From contig CAZPPS010000001.1 in NCBI GenBank assembly GCA_964588495.1, forward strand, positions 1-64,000: 64,000 nt of DNA, written 5' to 3'. Of the stretch, positions 52,193 through 60,593 are shown one piece after another. The DNA is from CAVPKN01 sp964588495 (lineage in GTDB: Bacteria > Chlamydiota > Chlamydiia > Chlamydiales > JAAKFR01). The position numbers and the translations under genes were made by a program. A model generated the notes under the pieces. It was not told where the DNA came from and did not search any database. It saw only the letters and a list, made by a program, of their open reading frames with translations. Position 1 is the first letter of the stretch. Every line of letters begins with the position of its first letter.

Positions 52193-52351
52193 ATGGCCAG
52201 CAAAAGCAGAGAAGTGATCAAATTGAAGAGTACAGAGAGCAAATCGATGTACTATACGACAAAGAACAAAAAGAAGACGACAGGACGTATCGAATTGAAA
52301 AAATACGACCCCGTCTTGCGCAAGCACGTCATCTATAAAGAAGCCAAATAA
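52193..52351 (+). CDS. rpmG: 50S ribosomal protein L33
   Basis: A 52-residue protein: MASKSREVIKLKSTESKS, then YYTTKNKKKTTGRIELKKYD and a final HVIYKEAK. This is the L33 pattern: a core rich in Lys, Thr-Lys-Asn-Lys and a Lys-Tyr-Asp-Pro turn. No zinc Cys pairs, so it is the Cys-minus form. ATG 52193 is preceded by GTGGAG. A plus-strand TATAAT at 52096-52101 may serve as -10 about 90 bases upstream. Nine bases separate it from the lipoprotein-release permease; the same rpmG-lolC/E-lolD order occurs in Chlamydia as I recall. Confidence 0.95.
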   Translation: MASKSREVIKLKSTESKSMYYTTKNKKKTTGRIELKKYDPVLRKHVIYKEAK

Positions 52352-52360
52352 CTTAAAACA

Positions 52361-54448
52361 ATGCGTTTTGAGCTTACTGTCGCACTCAAATATTTGATCC
52401 CCAAATGGCGGCAGCTTTCCGTTTCAATTATCTCATTGATTTCGGTATGTGTCATTTCGCTTGTCGTTTGGCTAGTCATTCTATTTCTTTCTGTCACAGA
52501 AGGCATTGAAAAGAAATGGGTAGAGGAGCTTGTTGCCTTAAACGCTCCTCTCCGTATGACTCCAACGGAAGCCTATTACGGCTCTTATTACTACCAGATC
52601 GATGGTGTCAGCTTAGATTCCAATTATACCACCAAAACAATTGGGGAAAAGCTCGTCGCCTCTCTTACAGAGCCCTATGATGAGCGGATGGATCGGGAAC
52701 TTTCCTCCGATTTTCCCACAGCGGATCGCTATGAGGATGGAAGGCTCAAGGATCTTGTCAAAGATGCCTATGAAGCCGTCCAAGCGCTCCCCTATAAAGG
52801 AATCAGAGCTCAAGAATACGAGGTCACTTATGGCAATTTAAGGCTGCAAATTGTCCGCGATGGGGATGTGAGCGAGGGACGCCAGAGCCTGTTATCACAA
52901 GTTTCCTACATCGCCTCCCATGATGAGGAAAATGCCCGCATCAATAAAATGGTGATTCCCCCCAGCGCATCCGATTTTAACAATTTGCTCCGGGCGATTA
53001 GCCAGAACTACTATGTGCCCGAAGAGGGCGACGCTCCTGTTCAAGAAGCTCCTATAACCCTTCAAGAGCATCTGAAAGGATTTTTCGAAAATCTGGAAAT
53101 TAAACAGATCCAAACAGCCAATCAGGGTTGTGTCTTATCTGCTGCACTTTTTCCTAAAGAGGGAAAATTGAAAGCCCTTGCCGTTGTGCGGCATCATCAA
53201 ATTGCAAAAATCATCATTCCTAAAACGGTTGAAGAGATCACCTCTCTTGAAAGGAAATTAAACAACTTTGGTCATCAAACAGAAGAAGTTGCCCTTCTTT
53301 TTGATGATGGACAAATGCATATTTCCTCACCTATCCGGGTCAATTCCAATGTTCAGATTTTGCTCGATGAGAAAATCCCTTTTACAGCAAAACTTGTCCA
53401 AGAATCGCTGGAAAACATCCCCTCTTTAGATGCTTTGATGTTTCAAGTAGACGGGTTTGTGCAAAATGTCCCTATTTCAGGCCAAACTTCTTTTAAGAAT
53501 CTGGAAATTACATCCGCTCTCTCTCACGTGGAAACCGAGCCTTTTTGGGTCTATAAAAATGAGGATGGCACTTCCCATATCCCCTCTAACACGGCGAATG
53601 CCACTTTAGGGGAACCCCTTTTGGTTGCCAAAAACTTCAAAAAAAATGATGTCCGTCTCGGCGATCGTGGTTACCTTGCCTATTACGCAATGACAGGAAG
53701 CTCTCTTCAGGAGCAAAGAATTCCTGTCTATGTTGCCGGTTTTTATGATCCTGGCATGATCCCTGCCGGAAGCAAACTCATTTTTGTCGATTCCAAGGTC
53801 GCGGCCATTTTACGCAGCAATTCCACAGTTAACGATCCGATGCTCGGCAACGGAGTCAATATCTGGTTGAATAATCTCAAAGAGGCGACCCTTGCCAAAG
53901 ATGAGTTGATCAAATCTCTAAAAGCACGCGGTATCGATCAATATTGGAATGTTCAGTCCTATCATGACTATGAGTTTACAAAGCCCATCTTAGAACAGCT
54001 TCAAAGCGATAAACACCTTTTCTCGCTCATTGCCATTATCATACTCATTGTGGCCTGCTCTAACATCATTTCGATGTTAATCCTCCTTGTGAATGACAAA
54101 AAGAAAGAGATCGGGATTTTGCAGTCGATGGGAGCTTCTCCTTTACGGATTGCAACCATTTTTGGACTCTGCGGCTTTGCGACAGGCGTCCTCAGCTGTG
54201 TGATTGGAGTGACCGCTGCGATCTTTACGTTGAAAAATCTGCAATCTTTAGTCTCGTTTTTAAGTTTCATGCAAGGAAGGGATGCATTTCAGACCGCTTT
54301 TTACGGAAGCAGCTTACCAAATACCCTAAGCTACTCTGTTCTTTTCATGGTCCTCATTGCAACGCTTGCGATCTCATTGCTTGCTGGCATTGTTCCAGCC
54401 ATTAAAGCAGCCAGGGTCCGCCCCACAGCTATTTTGAGGTCGGAATGA
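52361..54448 (+). CDS. LolC/LolE-type lipoprotein-releasing ABC permease
   Basis: A 695-residue inner-membrane permease (MacB_PCD/FtsX fold). One N-terminal helix at about 21-46, then a large periplasmic domain (about 47-540), then three helices at about 550-690, including LFSLIAIIILIVACSNIISM and KKKEIGILQSMGASPLRI, the coupling loop. It takes outer-membrane lipoproteins from the inner membrane and hands them on, driven by the next gene. E. coli LolC is about 400 residues; the extra length is all in the periplasmic part, and one gene stands in for LolC plus LolE, as in other bacteria with a single LolF-like subunit. Stop overlaps the lolD ATG (ATGA). Confidence 0.88.
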   Translation: MRFELTVALKYLIPKWRQLSVSIISLISVCVISLVVWLVILFLSVTEGIEKKWVEELVALNAPLRMTPTEAYYGSYYYQIDGVSLDSNYTTKTIGEKLVASLTEPYDERMDRELSSDFPTADRYEDGRLKDLVKDAYEAVQALPYKGIRAQEYEVTYGNLRLQIVRDGDVSEGRQSLLSQVSYIASHDEENARINKMVIPPSASDFNNLLRAISQNYYVPEEGDAPVQEAPITLQEHLKGFFENLEIKQIQTANQGCVLSAALFPKEGKLKALAVVRHHQIAKIIIPKTVEEITSLERKLNNFGHQTEEVALLFDDGQMHISSPIRVNSNVQILLDEKIPFTAKLVQESLENIPSLDALMFQVDGFVQNVPISGQTSFKNLEITSALSHVETEPFWVYKNEDGTSHIPSNTANATLGEPLLVAKNFKKNDVRLGDRGYLAYYAMTGSSLQEQRIPVYVAGFYDPGMIPAGSKLIFVDSKVAAILRSNSTVNDPMLGNGVNIWLNNLKEATLAKDELIKSLKARGIDQYWNVQSYHDYEFTKPILEQLQSDKHLFSLIAIIILIVACSNIISMLILLVNDKKKEIGILQSMGASPLRIATIFGLCGFATGVLSCVIGVTAAIFTLKNLQSLVSFLSFMQGRDAFQTAFYGSSLPNTLSYSVLFMVLIATLAISLLAGIVPAIKAARVRPTAILRSE

Positions 54449-55119
54449 TGAATAAGCCGATTTTATCCGCCAAAAATATCTGCAAAAAGTTCAATGCCCC
54501 CAATGAGATTGAAATCCTCAAAGATGTCAATCTCGATCTTTACCAAGGGCAAAGCATTGCCATTATGGGAGCTTCCGGCGAAGGGAAGAGCACCCTTTTA
54601 CAGATTTTAGGAACACTGGATGAACCTACTTCTGGCTCAATTGTAATCGCCGGCAAATCTGTTGCCCAAAAGCCCTCCCCCATTTTGCGTAACGCACATA
54701 TCGGTTTTGTATTTCAAGCCTATCATTTGCTCGAAGATTATTCCGTTTTACAAAACGTGCTGATGCCCGCTTTGATTGGAGGCAAAGACATCTCCAAAAA
54801 TTCACCAAGCTACAATAGGGCTTTGAGTTTGCTGGATCGTGTGGGCCTCAGCTCCCGAGTTCATTTTCAAAGTAAATTCCTCTCTGGAGGAGAAAAACAG
54901 CGGGCAGCCCTTGCAAGAGCGCTGTGTAATGATCCTGAAATCATCCTCGCAGACGAACCTTCAGGAAATCTTGACCACGCCACTTCTTCCCATATCCACG
55001 AGCTCTTGATGGAAGCTGTCAAGGAATTCAACAAGGCTTTGATTGTTGTCACCCATGATACCAACCTCGCCTCTCTTTGCGATAAAAAACTCATTTTATG
55101 TAACGGAGTCATTGTCTAA
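54445..55119 (+). CDS. lolD: Lipoprotein-releasing ABC transporter ATPase
   Basis: A 224-residue ATPase of the MacB/LolD group. Walker A GASGEGKST is at about 38-46, Q-loop FVFQAYHLLEDYSVLQN (typical LolD), signature LSGGEKQRAALARAL near 144, Walker B IILADEPSGNLD near 165, H-loop TH near 199. It powers release of lipoproteins with the preceding permease. ATG overlaps the permease TGA, and its own stop TAA shares one base with the kbl ATG. Length typical (about 230). Confidence 0.92.
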   Translation: MMNKPILSAKNICKKFNAPNEIEILKDVNLDLYQGQSIAIMGASGEGKSTLLQILGTLDEPTSGSIVIAGKSVAQKPSPILRNAHIGFVFQAYHLLEDYSVLQNVLMPALIGGKDISKNSPSYNRALSLLDRVGLSSRVHFQSKFLSGGEKQRAALARALCNDPEIILADEPSGNLDHATSSHIHELLMEAVKEFNKALIVVTHDTNLASLCDKKLILCNGVIV

Positions 55120-56312
55120 TGGATCAAACTTTTCTAAATCACCTGCAAACACAACTCGATGAACTGAAAGCTAACGGCCTCTACAAAACGGAAAGAGTGA
55201 TCGCAAGCCCGCAAAGAGCCGATATTACGCTGAATGACAACTCTCATGTCCTCAATTTCTGCGCCAATAACTATTTGGGGCTGGGAGCCCATCCCGATAT
55301 CATTCAGGCAGCGGCCAGCAGTATGGAACAGTATGGTTTTGGGATGGCCTCTGTCCGTTTTATCTGCGGCACACAAACCGTACACATCGAATTAGAGCAT
55401 AAAATCACCAATTTCTTAGCAACCGAAGAGACGATTCTGTATAGCTCCTGCTTCGATGCAAACGGCGGTCTTTTTGAAACCATTTTGGGCCCAGAAGATG
55501 CTGTAATCAGTGATTCTTTGAATCACGCAAGTATTATCGACGGGATCCGCCTTTGCAAAGCCAAGCGCCTCCGTTACCAAAACAACAACATGCAAGATCT
55601 TGAAGAGAAGCTTAAAGAAGCCCAGGATTCACGCTTCCGTTTGATCTCGACAGATGGCGTCTTTTCGATGGATGGCATTATTGCCAATCTCCCCGCTGTC
55701 TGTGATCTGGCAGATAAATATAATGCCCTTGTCATGATCGATGATTGCCACGCCGTCGGCTTTTTAGGACAAAACGGACGGGGCACACACGAATATTGGA
55801 ATTTGCTCGGTCGCATCGATATCATCACAGGAACTTTAGGCAAAGCTCTCGGCGGCGCCTCGGGTGGATACACTTCAGGACGAAAAGAGATTATCCAGTG
55901 GCTCCGTCAACGCTCACGCCCCTATCTTTTCTCAAACACACTCTGTCCCAATATCGCAGCCGCAAGCCTGGAAGTTTTTAGGCTTCTGGAAAGAGAAGGA
56001 GATCAGCTCCGCAAGCGCCTCAAAGAAAATGCTGACTATTTTAGAAAAAAAATGACAGCCTTGGGCTTTACTCTTGCTGGTAAAGACCACCCGATCATCC
56101 CTGTGATGCTCGGAGATGCAAAACTCACACAAACATTTGCCAATCGGATGATTCAGGAAGGTATTTATGTGATTGGATTTTTCTATCCAGTTGTCCCTCA
56201 AGGGGCGGCGCGCATACGCACACAGATGTCTGCAGCCCATTCCCTCCATGATTTGGACCGGGCAATTGCGGCCTTCGAAAAGGTTGGCAAAGAACTCAAC
56301 GTAATTAAGTAA
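55119..56312 (+). CDS. kbl: Glycine C-acetyltransferase (2-amino-3-ketobutyrate CoA ligase)
   Basis: A 397-residue PLP enzyme that splits 2-amino-3-ketobutyrate with CoA into glycine and acetyl-CoA. The PLP Lys is in GTLGKALGGASGGYTSG (about 240-256); CANNYLGLGAHP (about 48-59), SDSLNHASIIDGIR and MIDDCHAVGFLG are family signatures. Length equals E. coli Kbl (398). It begins on the last base of lolD (TAATG), an odd partnership of amino-acid breakdown with lipoprotein export. It pairs with tdh 13 bases downstream, as in most bacteria. Confidence 0.95.
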   Translation: MDQTFLNHLQTQLDELKANGLYKTERVIASPQRADITLNDNSHVLNFCANNYLGLGAHPDIIQAAASSMEQYGFGMASVRFICGTQTVHIELEHKITNFLATEETILYSSCFDANGGLFETILGPEDAVISDSLNHASIIDGIRLCKAKRLRYQNNNMQDLEEKLKEAQDSRFRLISTDGVFSMDGIIANLPAVCDLADKYNALVMIDDCHAVGFLGQNGRGTHEYWNLLGRIDIITGTLGKALGGASGGYTSGRKEIIQWLRQRSRPYLFSNTLCPNIAAASLEVFRLLEREGDQLRKRLKENADYFRKKMTALGFTLAGKDHPIIPVMLGDAKLTQTFANRMIQEGIYVIGFFYPVVPQGAARIRTQMSAAHSLHDLDRAIAAFEKVGKELNVIK

Positions 56313-56325
56313 TAGGAAAAAAATT

Positions 56326-57348
56326 ATGAAAGCAATCATTAAAAAACAAGCGGGCGTCGGCCTTTGGATGGAAGATATCAACATCCCAGAGCCTGGCGAT
56401 AATGAGCTTTTAATCAAAGTCACGAAAACGGCGATCTGCGGAACAGACATTCACCTCTACCTTTGGGATGATGTGGCTCAAAGAAATCTCCCAGTCCCTT
56501 CAGTAATCGGCCATGAATTTATCGGTACAGTGGCAGGAATGGGGCGCAATGTTCAAGGCTTTAAAGAAGGAGACCGTGTCTCTGGAGAAGGGCATATCAC
56601 CTGCGGAAGATGCCGCCAATGCCAAACAGGAATGAGCGTTCTTTGCCCCAACACTTTCAATATCGCCATTCATGGAAAAGGGTGCTTTGCCGAATATTTC
56701 TGTTTGCCGGCTCAGAATGCCTTTTTAATGCCCGCCGAAATCCCAGATGAAATTGCGACGATTTTTGATCCTTTAGGAAATGCTGTCCACACAGCTCTCT
56801 CTTTTGATCTTGTGGGCAAAGATGTTTTGATTACAGGCGCTGGCCCCATTGGCTTGATGACAATTCCGATCGTGAAAAAGGCGGGAGCCCGTCACGTCAT
56901 CATTTCCGATCTGAACCCTCTACGCCTCTCTTTGGCCAAAAAAATGGGAGCAGACGCTGCTGTTAATGTGAAAGAAGAGTCGCTCAAAGATGTGATGCAG
57001 AAAAAGGGAATCGATGGATTTGATGTCTGCCTTGAAATGTCTGGAAGTGCCCATGCCCTAGCTTCCCTTCCTGAACTTGCAGGCTACGGCGGAAAGCTGG
57101 CCATCCTTGGTTTCCCCCCAGCAACTACACAACTGGATTGGCACAACGTCCTTTTCAAAATGCTGACGATTAAAGGAATCTATGGACGGGAAATCTTCCG
57201 CACATGGTATCAGGTTCTCCACCTTTTACAAAGCGGCCTCGATGTGTCCCCTGTGATTACACATAGACTCCACATCGACGAGTTCCAGAAAGGCTTCGAT
57301 GCCATGCTCGAGGGTAGCTGCGGCAAAGTAATCCTCAACTGGACCTGA
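56326..57348 (+). CDS. tdh: L-threonine 3-dehydrogenase
   Basis: A 340-residue zinc-dependent medium-chain dehydrogenase oxidising threonine with NAD+ to 2-amino-3-ketobutyrate. Catalytic zinc site around CGTDIHLY (about 38-45) and GHEFIG (about 64-69); structural zinc Cys cluster CGRCRQCQTGMSVLC near 92-106; NAD-binding GAGPIGLM near 170-177; IDGFDVCLEMSG near 225-236. Length 340 matches E. coli Tdh (341). AGGAA is upstream of ATG 56326. With kbl it makes glycine and acetyl-CoA from threonine. Last gene of the rpmG operon; a palindromic element follows eight bases after the stop. Confidence 0.96.
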   Translation: MKAIIKKQAGVGLWMEDINIPEPGDNELLIKVTKTAICGTDIHLYLWDDVAQRNLPVPSVIGHEFIGTVAGMGRNVQGFKEGDRVSGEGHITCGRCRQCQTGMSVLCPNTFNIAIHGKGCFAEYFCLPAQNAFLMPAEIPDEIATIFDPLGNAVHTALSFDLVGKDVLITGAGPIGLMTIPIVKKAGARHVIISDLNPLRLSLAKKMGADAAVNVKEESLKDVMQKKGIDGFDVCLEMSGSAHALASLPELAGYGGKLAILGFPPATTQLDWHNVLFKMLTIKGIYGREIFRTWYQVLHLLQSGLDVSPVITHRLHIDEFQKGFDAMLEGSCGKVILNWT

Positions 57349-57355
57349 GAGGGGT

Positions 57356-57449
57356 AATTTAAACACGAAGGCACGAACATAGAAAGACACAAAGAGGAAC
57401 TATTTCTTTCTCTTTGTGTCTTTGCATCTTCGTGTCTTTGTGTTGAATT
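57356..57449. repeat. Palindromic element, CACGAAGGCAC family, copy 2
   Basis: Left arm 57356-57396 (AACACGAAGGCACG, AAAGACACAAAGAG) and right arm 57410-57449, near complements around a 13-base loop. The right arm has CTTTGTGTCTTTGCATCTTC; the core recurs in the element at 41914-42101. It ends the rpmG-tdh operon. Confidence 0.8.
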
Positions 57450-57494
57450 CCTCCCAACGTTCAACAAAATAACTTGTTAGCCACAAATAGGCCT

Positions 57495-58328
57495 ATGGAC
57501 AATATACTCACAGATTACAAAGCACAAATAGATCAAACGCTCAATAACCTCATCCCGCCAACCTCCCCTCTTTTCCATTCTCTTTATGAAGGTGCAAGGT
57601 ATTCGTTGTTGGCGCCGGGGAAAAGGATTCGTCCTCTGCTCACAGTTTGCACGGCGGAAATGATCAAGCCAGGAGCTCTCCAAGCCGCGCTCATCCCTGC
57701 TTGCGCGCTCGAAATGGTACATACCTATTCCTTAATCCACGACGATCTTCCTTGCATGGATGATGATGATTTTAGAAGAGGGCTTCCCACTCTTCACCGT
57801 GTTTATACAGAAGGACACGCTGTTTTAGCAGGTGATTACTTGCTGACACATGCCTTCGAATCTCTATCCACTTCCCCTCTTTTAAATCCTGAGCAAAAAA
57901 TAGAACTGGTGCGTGTACTCGCCCAAACTTCGGGTGGTGAGGGAATGATTGGCGGCCAAATTATGGATATCGAGCAATCGAGCGACATCCAAGAGATGCA
58001 CGCGCGTAAAACGGGGGCGCTATTCTGTGCAGCTGTTGTCTTTGGGGGAATTGTTGCAAAGGCAAGCCCCGAGACATTGCAACTTTTGCACACTTTTGGC
58101 CTTCAGTTTGGCAATCTTTTTCAAATACTTGACGATATTTCCGACGAAGATCATCCTTTGGGCAATGAAAAAGCAAAAGAGAGTGCCTTTGAGCTCCATA
58201 AAAAAACTCTTGAAACCTTGGATCTACTCTCTTTTGATTCTTCTTCTCTTACAAAACTCATTGAGCTGGTGGTGAATGGAAACCAAAGTTTTACGTTACA
58301 CACATGTTCGTCCTCAGCGGATTTATAA
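57495..58328 (+). CDS. ispA: Polyprenyl diphosphate synthase (farnesyl/geranylgeranyl)
   Basis: A 277-residue trans-prenyl transferase joining isopentenyl diphosphate to an allylic diphosphate. First Asp-rich motif DDLPCMDDDDFRRG (about 85-98), second DDISDEDHP (about 215-223), and GKRIRPLL near 44 for substrate binding. The insertion before the Asp-rich end (CMDDDD) is typical of short-chain bacterial enzymes, so farnesyl diphosphate is likely, geranylgeranyl possible. ATG 57495 is preferred over TTG/ATG-like readings at 57474. The final 53 bases overlap the sugar transferase, so both are translated from one message. Supplies lipid carriers (undecaprenyl phosphate precursor) that the next gene would use. 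Confidence 0.9.
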   Translation: MDNILTDYKAQIDQTLNNLIPPTSPLFHSLYEGARYSLLAPGKRIRPLLTVCTAEMIKPGALQAALIPACALEMVHTYSLIHDDLPCMDDDDFRRGLPTLHRVYTEGHAVLAGDYLLTHAFESLSTSPLLNPEQKIELVRVLAQTSGGEGMIGGQIMDIEQSSDIQEMHARKTGALFCAAVVFGGIVAKASPETLQLLHTFGLQFGNLFQILDDISDEDHPLGNEKAKESAFELHKKTLETLDLLSFDSSSLTKLIELVVNGNQSFTLHTCSSSADL

Positions 58329-58944
58329 TATCCATCACAGCTTTTCCAAGCGCCTTTTTGACATTATCTTTAGCTCAGCTGTCTTGATTATTTTTTCCCC
58401 TCTATACCTTGCGATTATGATCGGCATCCGCCTCTCATCGCCAGGTTCTCCTCTATTTATTCAGCCAAGGTTAGGAGCTGGAGGCAAAGTTTTCAAATGC
58501 TACAAATTCAGAACGATGTACTCTGATGCTGAAAAACGTTTGCGCACACTTTTAGCCGAAAATCCAGAGCTCAAAGCCGAATGGGAAGAAAATCAAAAAC
58601 TCAAAAATGACCCCCGCATCTTTTCGTTGGGCAAAACCTTAAGACGCACTTCTCTCGACGAACTTCCCCAGTTTTGGAATGTGTTGATGGGAGATTTAAG
58701 CGTTGTGGGCCCAAGACCCTACATGATCACACAAAGAAAGGCTTTAGGCGAGCAACTCTACACGATTCTCTCTGTCAAACCTGGGATTACGGGCCTTTGG
58801 CAAACCTCAGGAAGAAGCCACACAAATTTCCAACAAAGAATATCGTTAGATGCCTCCTATGTAGAGATCCACTCGTTTTTCTTCGATCTCTTCCTCGTCT
58901 TTAAAACCATTGTGCAGATGCTCTTCTCCAAAAATGCGTATTAA
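58276..58944 (+). CDS. Bacterial sugar transferase (lipid-carrier initiating type)
   Basis: A 222-residue membrane enzyme of the WcaJ/PglC-like family, moving a sugar phosphate from a nucleotide to undecaprenyl phosphate. KRLFDIIFSSAVLIIFSPLY (about 25-44) is the membrane segment; KVFKCYKFRTMYSDAEKRL (about 71-89), LRRTSLDELPQFWNVLMGD (about 115-133) and VGPRPYM (about 138-144) are the family motifs, and KPGITGLWQ follows. No N-terminal extension, so a short monotopic form. It overlaps ispA by 53 bases in another frame, an unusually long overlap suggesting coupling. Sugar identity unknown. Confidence 0.9.
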   Translation: METKVLRYTHVRPQRIYNIHHSFSKRLFDIIFSSAVLIIFSPLYLAIMIGIRLSSPGSPLFIQPRLGAGGKVFKCYKFRTMYSDAEKRLRTLLAENPELKAEWEENQKLKNDPRIFSLGKTLRRTSLDELPQFWNVLMGDLSVVGPRPYMITQRKALGEQLYTILSVKPGITGLWQTSGRSHTNFQQRISLDASYVEIHSFFFDLFLVFKTIVQMLFSKNAY

Positions 58945-59042
58945 CCTAGATATGATACCCTTTAAATAGCTTTTAACCCTGATGGAATTGAATAAATATA
59001 TTAAAAACTCAAATAAGCTGATAAGCCATAGACGCAGTTAGA

Positions 59043-59135
59043 AGCATGATAAGAAGGATATGCTTGATCTACTTGATAATAAATTTTATTTTTTTTCTTT
59101 ATCATGCACATCAAGCATATCCTTCTTATCATGCT
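59043..59135. repeat. Perfect 26-bp inverted repeat
   Basis: AGCATGATAAGAAGGATATG starts the left arm (59043-59068) and the exact complement fills 59110-59135, around a 41-base AT-rich loop. Stem identity is complete. Confidence 0.85.
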
Positions 59136-59177
59136 CTTGGACTGAGCCTTGAATTATGTATTAGTTTTGTAATTATC

Positions 59178-59233
59178 TTCTGTTTTTCTGTGTTTTTTTT
59201 AACGCTGAGGCATGGAGAACACAGAAAAGAAAG
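59178..59233. repeat. Smaller palindrome, CTGTGTT type
   Basis: CTTCTGTTTTTCTGTGTT (59178-59195) pairs with AACACAGAAAAGAAAG (59218-59233) with a few mismatches. It resembles the CTCTGTGTCC elements at 50571. Confidence 0.5.
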
Positions 59234-59247
59234 GGAATATTTATTAA

Positions 59248-59751
59248 ATGCGTATTAATAGTAAAACAGCCTTTTTTTTATCCCTGTTCTTCCTCCTAGT
59301 GGGACCTATCTTTTTCCCAAAACTCCACACCCTCTATTTGGCTCCGTATCTTGTCATCTCGCTGTATCAACATTCGAAGTTTGGGGTACTTTGGCGTGCC
59401 CTCTTTTGCGGAATTCTTCTGGATCTTCTCTCTTCTGGCCCTTTTTTTGGCTTCTCAGCGCTTGAGTTTTGTTTTGTCAGTTGGCTTCTTCAGTCCCAGA
59501 CCCGGAACTTTTTTGTGGATAAACTTTCTACACTCCCTTTAATGAGCTACCTTTTCACGCTGCTTTCCACGGGTTTCTCTTACATATTTAATATTTTCTT
59601 CAATGATGCAGCCGCTCCCACCTTATTTTGGGTCTTTAGCGATCTCATTTGCATGCCACTCATCGAAGCTTTCTACGCCCTGCTTGTATTTTCTCTCCCT
59701 TTTGAGTTAATATACCTTTTTAAAAAATTACGTTTGGCTAGAAAACGATGA
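59248..59751 (+). CDS. MreD-like small membrane protein
   Basis: A 167-residue protein with about five membrane helices (about 8-27, 32-48, 50-70, 92-115, 125-155). The arrangement resembles MreD-type or core-protein small membrane proteins, and Chlamydia has an unknown membrane protein upstream of folD (as I recall). The C terminus is basic (KKLRLARKR). Its last codons overlap folD (stop region 59749-59751 against ATG 59748). No conserved motif lets me claim MreD; rod-shape role is a guess. Confidence 0.55.
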   Translation: MRINSKTAFFLSLFFLLVGPIFFPKLHTLYLAPYLVISLYQHSKFGVLWRALFCGILLDLLSSGPFFGFSALEFCFVSWLLQSQTRNFFVDKLSTLPLMSYLFTLLSTGFSYIFNIFFNDAAAPTLFWVFSDLICMPLIEAFYALLVFSLPFELIYLFKKLRLARKR

Positions 59752-60593
59752 TTCTATCTGGAAAAGCTGTTGCTGATGAAATTAAATTAGAGCTGAAAGC
59801 TCAAATCGAAACACTTCCCTCATCTCCTGGTTTAGCAGTGATTTTGGTGGGCAATAATCCCGCTTCTGAAAGTTACATCAAGATGAAACGGCAAGCCTGT
59901 CAGGCTGTAGGCATTACCTCCTTTTTTCACCCTTTTCCTGAATCGATCAGAGAAGACGAGCTTTTAGAATTTATACAAAAGCAAAATGCCGATCCTAAAG
60001 TGGATGGAATTTTAGTCCAATTTCCCCTCCCCTCTCACATTTCGACCGAAAAAGTGATCGAAGCGATCGACCCTAACAAAGACGTCGACGGTTTCCATCC
60101 AATCAACATGGGAAAGTTGCTTTTAGGGCTAAAAGGGGGATTTATTCCGTGCACACCTCTTGGCATTAAAGTACTTCTTGAGCGTTCACACATTTCCGTA
60201 GAAGGTAAAGACGTTGTGATCGTAGGACGGAGCCAGATTGTAGGCAAACCTTTAGCCGCCTTATTTTTACAAAATACCAGAGGCTGTAACGCCACGGTGA
60301 CTGTCATCCACAGCAAAAGCTCCCATTTTGTAGAACACACAAAACGGGCCGACATTTTGATTGCAGCGATGGGATCTCCCCATTTCATTAAGGCTGATAT
60401 GATTAAAGAGGGGGCAGTCGTTGTGGATGTTGGGATCAATCGTCTCGAAAACAGTCTTGTCGGCGATGTCGATTTTAACGAAGTTGAAAAAAAATGTCAG
60501 GCAATCACCCCAGTTCCTGGAGGTGTTGGTCCCATGACTGTTGCGATGCTCCTACAAAATACATGTTCAAGCTATATAAAAAAGTTATCCTAA
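59748..60593 (+). CDS. folD: Methylene-tetrahydrofolate dehydrogenase/cyclohydrolase
   Basis: A 281-residue bifunctional enzyme interconverting 5,10-methylene-, methenyl- and 10-formyl-tetrahydrofolate with NADP+. Catalytic Tyr-Ile-Lys-Met-Lys at about 43-47, VDGILVQFPLP near 84-94, and the NADP loop VIVGRSQIVGKPLAALFL near 157-174; PVPGGVGPMTVAML near the end is the family signature. Length typical (about 285). ATG overlaps the stop of the membrane-protein gene. Links glycine/serine metabolism to purine and formyl-Met supply, and to the threonine-glycine route at 55-57 kb. Confidence 0.96.
   Translation: MILSGKAVADEIKLELKAQIETLPSSPGLAVILVGNNPASESYIKMKRQACQAVGITSFFHPFPESIREDELLEFIQKQNADPKVDGILVQFPLPSHISTEKVIEAIDPNKDVDGFHPINMGKLLLGLKGGFIPCTPLGIKVLLERSHISVEGKDVVIVGRSQIVGKPLAALFLQNTRGCNATVTVIHSKSSHFVEHTKRADILIAAMGSPHFIKADMIKEGAVVVDVGINRLENSLVGDVDFNEVEKKCQAITPVPGGVGPMTVAMLLQNTCSSYIKKLS

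Larger units (their letters stand above)
58945..59247. other. 303-base spacer with hairpins, no gene
   Basis: The spacer holds two palindromic elements (59043-59135 and 59178-59233) and AT-rich flanks. A 70-codon ATG frame at 59046-59258 is built from these repeats and the AT-rich spacer and is not taken as a gene. Confidence 0.6.

Noticed and set aside
59046..59258. 70-codon frame with hydrophobic product
   Set aside because: Built from the 26-bp inverted repeat and AT-rich spacer; no ribosome binding site or family.
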